Source: Acidobacteriaceae bacterium
GTDB lineage: Bacteria; Acidobacteriota; Terriglobia; Terriglobales; Acidobacteriaceae
Assembly (NCBI GenBank): GCA_025462805.1
Contig: JAOAPJ010000297.1
Coordinates: 1 to 9,845, forward strand
Direction: 5' to 3'
DNA: 9,845 nucleotides
A model generated the notes under the pieces. That model searched no databases. It saw only the letters and a list, made by a program, of their open reading frames with translations, and was not told the origin of the DNA. Positions 1 to 6,166 of the stretch are shown one piece after another (the stretch's first letter is position 1; the number at the start of each line of letters is the position of its first letter). The position numbers and the translations under genes were made by a program.

Positions 1-776
1 AGCGGACTCAGAATCAGGTTCGTGATGTTGCTCACGATCGATTCGTAGTTGTATCGCGGGGAGTTCTGCAGCTTTTTCCAGTCCGGGTTCGCGCTGAATG
101 CCGCCCAGGAAGCCTCCAGCTCCTGCATATTCGCAAAGGCCAGCATATAGGTCAGGCTCGGCAGCCGTGGACCCACCAGCGTGTCTCCGAAGAACACCGG
201 CCGCGCGCCCGCCTTTACGAAAATCTCGAACTCGCCGTTGTGAAACATCTCCACCTTGCGGACGTGGTCCGCGTAGCTCGGACTCTCATAGGTGCGCAGT
301 TGAAGGATCCGTTTCGTCTTGCTCGCCGACGCTGGAGGCGGCGTCAGCCGCGGCCATCCCTCGAAGGCAGCCAGCAACGCGCTCTCGACCCGTACGAACG
401 CTGGCGCCGTCGCCGGAGCATTCCAGAACGGCTCCGCTGCCTTCAGGAAGGCTTCATCCTTGGCCAGCCGCAGGTCCACCGCCGCCAGATCTTCGAGTGA
501 GCTCCCCGGCATCAGCAGGTACAGCGCCGGCGTCTCCGTCCCGTAGTCCAGTTTGAACGCGCCTACCGGACCGATCCGCATCCGTGTGAGCGCAGGGATC
601 AGCGCATCGGCGAAGTAGCTCTCCACCAGCTTCGGCTGCCCACCGGACTGTAACTGATAGCGGCGGAGCTGATAGTACTCGCGGGCTTGCGCTGTTGGCG
701 TCTGGGCGGCAGCCTCACGCGTTAGCGCAGCAGCCGAGGTGGCCAGCGATACAGCAAGAAAGTGACGACGATCCAC
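1..776 (-). CDS. NIPSNAP family protein with Tat-like signal, 3' end cut by window edge
   Basis: Read on the minus strand from a GTG at 776-774. A GGGAGGA ribosome binding site lies 4-5 nt before it, and no ATG in this frame fits as well. The 258 visible residues begin MDRRHFLAVS, a twin-arginine-like motif followed by an Ala-rich segment ending near AAAQ at residue 25, so export through Tat is likely. Two ferredoxin-like NIPSNAP repeats follow, at about residues 34-140 (starting YYQLRRYQL) and 156-258 (RILQLRTYE, then the characteristic EMFHNGEFEIF). The last visible residues, NLILSP, resemble the C-terminal end of bacterial NIPSNAP proteins, so probably fewer than ten residues are missing. 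NIPSNAP domains are small alpha/beta barrels; the biochemical role of the exported bacterial members is not established. The gene is divergent from the DUF892 gene, and its 5' region is separated from it by 268 bp. The family call is fairly sure; the function is unknown. Confidence 0.85.
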   Translation of the reverse strand, partial: MDRRHFLAVSLATSAAALTREAAAQTPTAQAREYYQLRRYQLQSGGQPKLVESYFADALIPALTRMRIGPVGAFKLDYGTETPALYLLMPGSSLEDLAAVDLRLAKDEAFLKAAEPFWNAPATAPAFVRVESALLAAFEGWPRLTPPPASASKTKRILQLRTYESPSYADHVRKVEMFHNGEFEIFVKAGARPVFFGDTLVGPRLPSLTYMLAFANMQELEASWAAFSANPDWKKLQNSPRYNYESIVSNITNLILSP

Positions 777-1044
777 GATGTCCTCCCGAAGATTTGAAAC
801 AGATGTGGCAGCCACTCGATATGCCACCGAACACGGCTGCGACCAGCGTCGCCTGATTGTAAGCGGCCTCTGCCGCCCAGGCTGTTGCCCGCTCACTTCC
901 CATAGCCGCGATTCACCGCGCATTCGCTTCCATATGCTCAAGACCGCGCATAGAGCGCAACAAAGGCCAACCGCGCCCACGTCGCCACACATCCCACCAG
1001 CAGGCGCGATCCCGCCGCCGCTTCTTCAAAGGAGAAAGAGAAAC
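777..1044. other. Intergenic region between divergent genes
   Basis: This 268-bp stretch separates the NIPSNAP gene (minus) from the DUF892 gene (plus) and should hold both promoters. I find no hexamer pair good enough to call. The only structure seen is a short dyad GTGGC-A-GCCAC at 805-815, followed by another GCCAC half-site at 823-827, about 30-50 bp before the NIPSNAP start. It could be an operator, but this is weak. An open frame from 778 runs into the DUF892 gene, but its product has no recognisable features and lacks an RBS, so I treat it as non-coding. Confidence 0.4.
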
Positions 1045-1578
1045 ATGAGCCTGCGTGACGTTCTGGTAGATGAGCTGAGGGACCTGTACAGCGCCGAGAA
1101 CCAGCTAGTGAAAGCCCTGCCGAAAATGGCGAAGGGTGCCGGGAACAAAGAGGTGAAGACCCTTTTCACCGAGCACCTGCAGCAAACCAGGGATCAGGTA
1201 GATCGACTCAAGCAGATCTTCCAGCAGTTGGAAGAGAAGCCCGCCGGTGAACTCTGCAAAGGCATGGAAGGCCTGGTCGCCGAGGGTAACGAGCAATTGG
1301 AGAGCGAAGAGGAGGGCGCTGCCAAAGACGTCTGCATTGCCGGCGCCGCCCTGCGCATCGAGCATTACGAAATCGCCGGCTATACCGCAGCCATCGCTAT
1401 CGCCAAGACACTTGGCGAAAGGGAGATCGTCTCGCTACTGACCGAAACCCTCAACGAAGAGGCCGAAGCCGGCAAGAAGATCCTCGCCGCCTCCAAGCCG
1501 CTCCTGAAGGAGGCCAGCGCAGAGGACGAAGAAGAGGACGAAGACGAGCAAGGTGTTGACGAGGAAGAAGAAGCTTAA
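1045..1578 (+). CDS. DUF892 / YciE-YciF ferritin-like protein with acidic tail
   Basis: A 177-residue, mostly helical protein of the YciE/YciF (DUF892) branch of the ferritin-like superfamily. Family hallmarks are DELRDLYSAENQL (9-21), EHLQQTRDQVDRL (43-55), EGLVAEGNEQL (75-85), RIEHYEIAGYTAAI (104-117) and LNEEAEAGKK (136-145). The Glu and His residues in these helices are the expected di-iron ligands. Members are four-helix-bundle proteins linked to general stress, and some are proposed to be ferroxidases; the activity here is inferred. The ATG at 1045 was chosen because AGGAG lies 10 nt upstream and because homologues begin at this helix. The open frame extends upstream to 778, but that part is not family sequence. 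The final 18 residues (160-177) are almost all Asp/Glu (14 of 18), a tail outside the core domain. A terminator hairpin follows 24 bp after the stop, so the gene is probably monocistronic. Confidence 0.9.
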   Translation: MSLRDVLVDELRDLYSAENQLVKALPKMAKGAGNKEVKTLFTEHLQQTRDQVDRLKQIFQQLEEKPAGELCKGMEGLVAEGNEQLESEEEGAAKDVCIAGAALRIEHYEIAGYTAAIAIAKTLGEREIVSLLTETLNEEAEAGKKILAASKPLLKEASAEDEEEDEDEQGVDEEEEA

Positions 1579-1601
1579 CCCCCTCTGGTCCCCTCCCCCG
1601 G

Positions 1602-1649
1602 CAGTTCGAAGCGCGCGAGCCCTCCCCAGTTCGCGCGCTTCGCTGTTTC
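1602..1649 (+). terminator. Rho-independent terminator after the DUF892 gene
   Basis: A perfect 12-bp stem pairs CGAAGCGCGCGA (1607-1618) with TCGCGCGCTTCG (1631-1642) around a 12-nt loop. It extends by CAG/CTG (1602-1604 with 1643-1645) after a two-base bulge, and is followed directly by TTTCT. The stem is very stable and the position, 24-29 nt past the stop codon, is right. The T-run is short and interrupted, which is the main weakness. It isolates the DUF892 gene from the downstream CMD gene. Confidence 0.7.
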
Positions 1650-1815
1650 TATCAGCGCCTCTACCAGGCCCCCCTCCGCCCCAGCGTACGATCTCTCTGG
1701 AATCCCGTCTCGCCTTGGGCTGAGGTAAGCTGTTCCCCGGCTTGTTCCCTGCCGCACTGGGCTTCCGCAGGCTCTCAAAGACCCAACATACCTATCTCGA
1801 AAGTGAGACCCCTCT

Positions 1816-2118
1816 ATGTACGACATGAAGAACATGGCGAAGCTGAAGACGATCGCCGCACATGCGCCTGCCGCGATGCAGGCCTTCTCCGAGTTCGACA
1901 AGGCGGCAATGGCTGACGGTGCCATCCCCGTCAAGTACAAGGAGCTGATGGCGGTTGCCGTCGCCCTCACCACGCAGTGCCCGTACTGCATCGAGATCCA
2001 CACCAGGAAGGCACGCGCGGCGCAAGTCACCGATCAGGAGCTCGCCGAGACCGTCCTCGTTGCCGCAGCCCTGCGCGCCGGCGGCGCTGTCACGCACGGC
2101 ACTCATACCATGCCGTAA
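1816..2118 (+). CDS. AhpD-like carboxymuconolactone decarboxylase (CMD) family protein
   Basis: A 100-residue single-domain CMD/AhpD-like protein. The redox motif is C55-P-Y-C58 with His62 four residues later and Glu43 twelve residues before the first Cys. That spacing is the same as the catalytic Glu/Cys/Cys/His arrangement known from mycobacterial AhpD (E118, C130, C133, H137), so a thiol-disulphide or peroxidase-type activity is plausible. The middle residues of the CxxC differ from AhpD (PY, so the His between the cysteines is absent). The alpha-helical pattern KYKELMAVAVALTTQCPYC and the Gly/Ala-rich C-terminus are typical of the stand-alone family, which usually forms hexamers. The start at 1816 has only a weak purine stretch (AAGTGAGA) upstream; an internal ATG at 1825 is the alternative. 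The substrate is unknown. The secreted NTF2-like gene follows 69 bp downstream on the same strand. Confidence 0.88.
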   Translation: MYDMKNMAKLKTIAAHAPAAMQAFSEFDKAAMADGAIPVKYKELMAVAVALTTQCPYCIEIHTRKARAAQVTDQELAETVLVAAALRAGGAVTHGTHTMP

Positions 2119-2187
2119 GTGGCGCCCGCAGACCTGGTCCCCCGCCGGCGCGTGAGCTCCGCATCAGCCTGTGATACCGTGCCTCGC

Positions 2188-2799
2188 ATGGTCCGCACAC
2201 GCTTCGCCGGTCTTGCGCTCTTGCCTCTGCTCGCTTCTGCCGTCTTCGCGCAATCAGCCAGCGCGCCCGCGGGCAGCACACCACCGCCGGGCACACCACC
2301 CGCTAAGGCCCAGCTGCCGACCTCCATCGCTGCGCATCCTGACTGGCCGAAGGCGAACCCTGCCGACGTCCACTCGGTCGACGCCCTCCTGTCCGCGCTA
2401 TACGACGTCATCTCCGGCCCTGTCGGTCAGCCGCGTGACTGGACGCGCATGCGCTCGCTTTTCATTCCCGATGCTCGCCTCATCCCCACACGGCACAGCA
2501 AGACCGGTAACGGCGCGGACGTGCTGCCACTCACTGTGGACCAATACATTGAACGCGCCGGTCCCGCCCTCGAGAAGGGCTTCTTCGAACGCGGCATCCA
2601 CGCCACAACGGAAGGCTTCGGCCACATCGTGCACGTCTTCTCGACCTATGAGTCGCGCCGCACCAAGGATGGGCAGCCCTTCGCCCGCGGCATCAACTCC
2701 ATCCAGTTGCTCAAGGACGGAGACCGCTACTGGGTCGTGACCATCCTCTGGGACGAAGAAAGCCCCACCAGCCCGATTCCCGCGAAGTACCTGCCCTGA
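2188..2799 (+). CDS. Secreted NTF2-like (SnoaL-fold) protein
   Basis: From the ATG at 2188 the protein is 203 residues. Residues 1-22 form a clear Sec signal peptide (MVRTRF, then a Leu/Ala-rich core, likely cleaved after SAVFA). A Ser/Pro/Ala-rich linker (about 23-42) precedes an NTF2-like cone domain (about 60-198). It has the expected pattern: helix HSVDALLSALYDVIS, the WTRMRSLFIPDARLIP segment, a HIVHVFSTYESR strand, and the closing strand pair INSIQLLKDGDRYWVVTILWDEE. This fold serves both as an enzyme scaffold and as a ligand-binding module, so no reaction can be named. The frame is open back to a GTG at 2119, immediately after the CMD stop codon, but that would bury the signal peptide behind 23 charged residues. 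A GTG at 2179, three codons before the ATG, is also possible. No Shine-Dalgarno sequence is evident at either start. Confidence 0.75.
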   Translation: MVRTRFAGLALLPLLASAVFAQSASAPAGSTPPPGTPPAKAQLPTSIAAHPDWPKANPADVHSVDALLSALYDVISGPVGQPRDWTRMRSLFIPDARLIPTRHSKTGNGADVLPLTVDQYIERAGPALEKGFFERGIHATTEGFGHIVHVFSTYESRRTKDGQPFARGINSIQLLKDGDRYWVVTILWDEESPTSPIPAKYLP

Positions 2800-2827
2800 C
2801 TCGGCGCGACAACCGAGATCACTCGGT
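2800..2827. terminator. Possible bidirectional terminator between convergent genes
   Basis: ACCGAG (2812-2817) pairs with CTCGGT (2822-2827) around a 4-nt loop. The same ACCGAG can instead pair with CTCGG at 2800-2804, so two hairpins compete for one arm. The structure begins at the end of the NTF2-like gene and overlaps the stop codon of the convergent VOC gene. There is no real T-tract on either side, so intrinsic termination is uncertain. Confidence 0.3.
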
Positions 2828-3205
2828 AGTCTTTGGCTGCCACAGCTCCACCCGGCTTCCTTCGCCATCCCTGATCCAGGCGAATCGCCCATTCGCTTCA
2901 TCCACCTGCTTCGGATCGATCCACACACCCTTGGCCCGGAGCTGCTCAAGCAGCGCATCCAGATCGTCGACGCGGAAGTTCAGCATCGCCTGCTGGCCGC
3001 TCTCGCCGAAGTAGTCGGTATCCGCCGGGAAAAGCGACCACACGGTCGCCCCATGGCCATCCGGCGCCGCGCACTCGTCCCATACAAACAGGACGCCGCC
3101 CCACTCTGTCACCGGTACGCCCAGGTGCTCTGCGTACCAGTTTGTCAACGCCTTCGGGTCACGCGCCCGCAGAAACACTCCTCCCAATCCAGTCACTCTT
3201 GCCAT
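2819..3205 (-). CDS. VOC (glyoxalase/bleomycin-resistance fold) family protein
   Basis: A 128-residue protein with two beta-alpha-beta-beta-beta modules of the vicinal oxygen chelate superfamily. The first runs from GLGGVFLRARDPKALTNWY to about residue 60. The second starts at AMLNFRVDDLDALLEQLRAKG (about 73-93) and closes with the standard DGEGSRVELWQP (113-124). Glu120 in VELW is at the position of the usual C-terminal metal ligand. In the first strand (GVFLRA) I see no His or Gln at the expected ligand position, so metal binding is uncertain. Members include glyoxalases, dioxygenases and drug-binding resistance proteins; the specific role cannot be inferred. GAGAGGAG lies 7-8 nt upstream of the ATG at 3205 and supports this start. 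An out-of-frame ATG seven bases upstream is too close to the RBS. The gene is divergent from the GNAT gene at 3260 across 54 bp. Confidence 0.88.
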   Translation of the reverse strand: MARVTGLGGVFLRARDPKALTNWYAEHLGVPVTEWGGVLFVWDECAAPDGHGATVWSLFPADTDYFGESGQQAMLNFRVDDLDALLEQLRAKGVWIDPKQVDEANGRFAWIRDGEGSRVELWQPKTTE

Positions 3206-3226
3206 CGTTCATGCTCCTCTCCCACT

Positions 3227-3254
3227 TTGCGTTCGCACCGCCGCCTGCGATTAT
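3227..3254 (+). promoter_or_regulatory. Candidate promoter for a leaderless acetyltransferase mRNA
   Basis: TTGCGT (3227-3232) and GATTAT (3249-3254) are separated by 16 bp. The -10-like element ends 5 nt before the ATG at 3260, and no Shine-Dalgarno sequence is present in between or upstream. The expected transcription start would fall on or next to the start codon. Both hexamers match the consensus only partly, so this is a suggestion. It lies inside the 54-bp gap shared with the divergent VOC gene. Confidence 0.3.
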
Positions 3255-3259
3255 CGCGT

Positions 3260-3994
<735 letters not shown>

Positions 3995-4010
3995 GCTTGG
4001 CGGCAGGGCG

Positions 4011-4565
4011 CTACAGAGGCCGCGCCAGGAGATAGTCGTCGCACCACATCGAGCCCACCAGGAACTTCCGCTCACCTATGCGCTCGAACCCGACGCGCTC
4101 GTAGAAGCCGAGCGCTGCCGTATTATCCGCCTTGACGCCTAACAGCAGGCGCCTCTTGCCCATCGCGCGGCCCTGCTCGATGGACCAGTCCATCAGCCGC
4201 CGCCCCAGGCCGCTGCCTTGAAAGCGATGCAGCAGATAGATGCGTTTCAGCTCGATATCCTCGGTCGTCAGCGCTACGGGAAGGTCGGGAGGAGACAGCA
4301 CCGCGAAGCCCACCGGCGCCCCCTTCAACTCTGCCAGGCAGAGCCGGTATGCATCGCGTGCCAGCCACTCGGCATAGCGCTCCGGCGCATGCTGCACCCG
4401 GCAATGCTTCAGGATGTCCTCGCCCTCGAGCACACCCGCAAAGGCCTCGAGAAAAGTCGCGGCCCCAATCAGCGAGAGCGCCTGCGCATCGCCCGGCACA
4501 CACGGCCGCACCGCGATCTCATCGCCGCCGGCCGTCACTTTGCCGGCCTTCACTTCCATAGACAT
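4011..4565 (-). CDS. GNAT family N-acetyltransferase
   Basis: A 184-residue GNAT protein with a full domain from about residue 16 (EIAVRPCVPGDAQAL) to the end. The acetyl-CoA-binding motif A is classic: IELKRIYLLHRFQGSGLGRRLM (104-125) with the Q116-G-S-G-L-G121 loop. Motif B follows as NTAALGFYERVGFERIGER (148-166) with Asn148 and Tyr155. It is clearly a different subfamily from the acetyltransferase at 3260-3994, so the two are not a recent tandem duplication. The substrate is unknown. The ATG at 4565 was preferred over the one at 4559 because a TAGTAT -10-like element sits 6 nt before it; there is no Shine-Dalgarno sequence for either. The gene is transcribed toward the other GNAT gene and divergently from the CPBP protease gene (151-bp gap). 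Confidence 0.9.
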   Translation of the reverse strand: MSMEVKAGKVTAGGDEIAVRPCVPGDAQALSLIGAATFLEAFAGVLEGEDILKHCRVQHAPERYAEWLARDAYRLCLAELKGAPVGFAVLSPPDLPVALTTEDIELKRIYLLHRFQGSGLGRRLMDWSIEQGRAMGKRRLLLGVKADNTAALGFYERVGFERIGERKFLVGSMWCDDYLLARPL

Positions 4566-4571
4566 GCGCCG

Positions 4572-4602
4572 ATACTACCAACGCCGTATCCCGCCTTCGC
4601 AA
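4572..4602 (-). promoter_or_regulatory. Candidate promoter for a leaderless acetyltransferase mRNA
   Basis: On the minus strand TTGCGA (4602-4597) is followed, 19 bp later, by TAGTAT (4577-4572). TGG immediately before it makes an extended -10 (TGnTAGTAT). The -10 ends 6 nt from the ATG at 4565 and no ribosome binding site is present, which is the geometry of a leaderless transcript. The 19-bp spacer is longer than ideal, though an extended -10 can compensate. Confidence 0.35.
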
Positions 4603-4716
4603 CACGCCGCGATGAGTGTTTCGGAATGTCTGCCGCAGCTCCCACTTCACTGAAGACTGTTCCGCCCCAGCGTGATTACACTGTTTCGCACTTGCACAGC
4701 CGCCCGGAGGCAGGAC

Positions 4717-5601
4717 ATGGCGGAACAACGATCTCTCGCTGTTCGCTCTTGGACGATCGTGGGATTCGGCTTGTTGGCATTTGCGATCACCACCCTCGCC
4801 GGCGGTATCTGGAGTGCCCTGCTTGTCCTGAATCTTCAAAGCAGCCCTGCAGTTCCGTGGTCCGTTCCAGTCATGGCGCTTCTGTTGTGGCTGGGTTGGA
4901 GCTATCTGGGCGGAAGATGGTGGCCCAGCACTACCTCCGAAGCGCGCCGTCACTATCTGCGAGCCAATAACAGATCCCTGCAGACATACCTACTGGCGGC
5001 GTTGGCCGGTGGATTTTCTGTAATTGCGTTGGCCGGGATCTGGATCGTGCTGTTCCGATTGGTCAAGATGCCGCCCAACGCGTTCTCAGATATGTCGGGC
5101 TATCCCCGGATCACTGTGGCGCTCATGATCATGATGGGTTCGTTGGTCTCCCCATTCATGGAAGAAGCCGGTTTCCGCGGATACTTCCAGGGCGCGCTCG
5201 AAAGGCAGTTCCGCGCCCCAGTCGCCGTCGCCATCTCATCCGTTGTCTTCTCGCTCGCTCACGGACCGACGCAAGGGTTTGTCTGGCCCAAGCTGCTCTT
5301 CTACTTCCTCGTTGGTGTCGCGTTCGGCGCCACAGCCTATCTCACGAACTCGACAATCCCCGCCATTCCCGTTCACATCGTGGGCCTTCTGCTCTTCTTC
5401 ACGCTGATCTGGCCGCACGATGCCACCCGCCCACTCGTCACCCAAAGTGGGGCCGACACCTGGTTCTGGATCCACGCAGCCCAGGCGATCGTGGCCACTG
5501 GACTGGCCGTCTGGGCCTTCCTGCAACTGGCGCGAGTGCGCCGTCGAAACGCTTTTGACAACACGGCAAAGCGCGGCGAGTTCCTGGGTGCTGGCGACTA
5601 G
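4717..5601 (+). CDS. CPBP family intramembrane glutamic endopeptidase
   Basis: A 294-residue polytopic membrane protein of the CPBP/Abi (Rce1-like, type II CAAX protease) family. Hydrophobic segments cover about 12-38, 47-63, 81-112, 131-147, 168-180, 191-208, 213-232 and 249-270. Motif 1 is FMEEAGFRGYFQG, with Glu149-Glu150 and Arg154. Motif 2 is FSLAH, with Phe178 and His182. Motif 3 centres on His220 in NSTIPAIPVHIVG. The Asn often found four residues after this last His is Leu here. Family members cleave peptides within the membrane, and bacterial ones act in bacteriocin maturation, immunity or surface-protein handling; no target gene is adjacent. The start at 4717 is well supported by GGAGG six nt upstream. 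The frame opens earlier, at 4672, but that extension is antisense-like and has no RBS. The gene ends 7 bp from the convergent pseudo-receiver gene. Confidence 0.9.
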   Translation: MAEQRSLAVRSWTIVGFGLLAFAITTLAGGIWSALLVLNLQSSPAVPWSVPVMALLLWLGWSYLGGRWWPSTTSEARRHYLRANNRSLQTYLLAALAGGFSVIALAGIWIVLFRLVKMPPNAFSDMSGYPRITVALMIMMGSLVSPFMEEAGFRGYFQGALERQFRAPVAVAISSVVFSLAHGPTQGFVWPKLLFYFLVGVAFGATAYLTNSTIPAIPVHIVGLLLFFTLIWPHDATRPLVTQSGADTWFWIHAAQAIVATGLAVWAFLQLARVRRRNAFDNTAKRGEFLGAGD

Positions 5602-5608
5602 AGGCTGC

Positions 5609-6127
5609 TTACGCCTGCCCGATCTCCAGCCGCTGCTTCAGGTTTCCCGCCAGCTCCGCCATCAGTCGCAGCCGCTGTTCCAAATGCGGTGCCTGCCCGC
5701 TCTCATGCAGCGCAAGCTGGGTCTGCAGCACCAGGCCAGACACCGTATTGCGCAGCTCGCTCTGCACCGTTGCCAACGCGGCGCGCTCTGCCGCGTCTCT
5801 ATCCTGGTCACGCCGGGCCAGTGCCGCCCGCAGGTCGCGCACCAGCCGGGCACTCCCCATGAGCGCGAAGTTCACCTGCATTGGAATGGCCAACCCGGTC
5901 ATCTTCCACAACATCTCCGCGCCGCGTGTGTCGCTCTCCGCCAGGGATTCTTCGACGATCACCGCCGAGTAGTTCTCGCGGCGGAGCGACTCCATCGCCT
6001 CGCGCCGCCCCGGCACAATCTCGACGTCCAGGCCCAACTGCTGCATGATTGCCGCTGCACACTCTTTTGCACTGCTCAATGCAGAAACCAGCAGAACCCG
6101 CTTCGGTCCCATCACCGCATCCTTCAT
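5609..6127 (-). CDS. Pseudo-receiver fused to a DHp-like helix lacking the phospho-His
   Basis: A 172-residue cytoplasmic protein that I place by pattern, not by a named family. Residues 8-100 read as a degenerate response-regulator receiver: RVLLVSALSS (the acidic pair is missing), SAVIVEESL (Glu59 where the phospho-Asp would be), and no Thr or TKP motif at the far end. Residues 101-168 are a charged helix followed by ATVQSELRNTV (119-129), which lines up with the histidine-kinase H-box (xxVSHELRTPL) but has Ser123 in place of His. A second helix, HLEQRLRLMAELAGNLKQRL, completes a two-helix DHp-like hairpin. There is no ATPase domain. A GGGAGG ribosome binding site precedes the ATG at 6127. 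The gene starts 39 bp after the stop of the upstream sigma-54-type activator, almost certainly in one transcript, which suggests that it works with it, perhaps as a dimerising or inhibitory partner. Pseudo-receiver status is visible; function is inference. Confidence 0.7.
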   Translation of the reverse strand: MKDAVMGPKRVLLVSALSSAKECAAAIMQQLGLDVEIVPGRREAMESLRRENYSAVIVEESLAESDTRGAEMLWKMTGLAIPMQVNFALMGSARLVRDLRAALARRDQDRDAAERAALATVQSELRNTVSGLVLQTQLALHESGQAPHLEQRLRLMAELAGNLKQRLEIGQA

Positions 6128-6166
6128 AGCCCAACCTCCCGTCCCATACAGCCGTCCCGACGACCC

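Noticed and set aside
98..556. Plus-strand open frames over the NIPSNAP gene
   Set aside because: Pro/Arg/Ser-rich low-complexity products in the shadow of a clear minus-strand family protein.
778..1044. N-terminal extension of the DUF892 gene to an ATG at 778
   Set aside because: The extra 89 residues are Arg/Pro/His-rich, lack an RBS and are not part of the DUF892 family; an RBS precedes the ATG at 1045.
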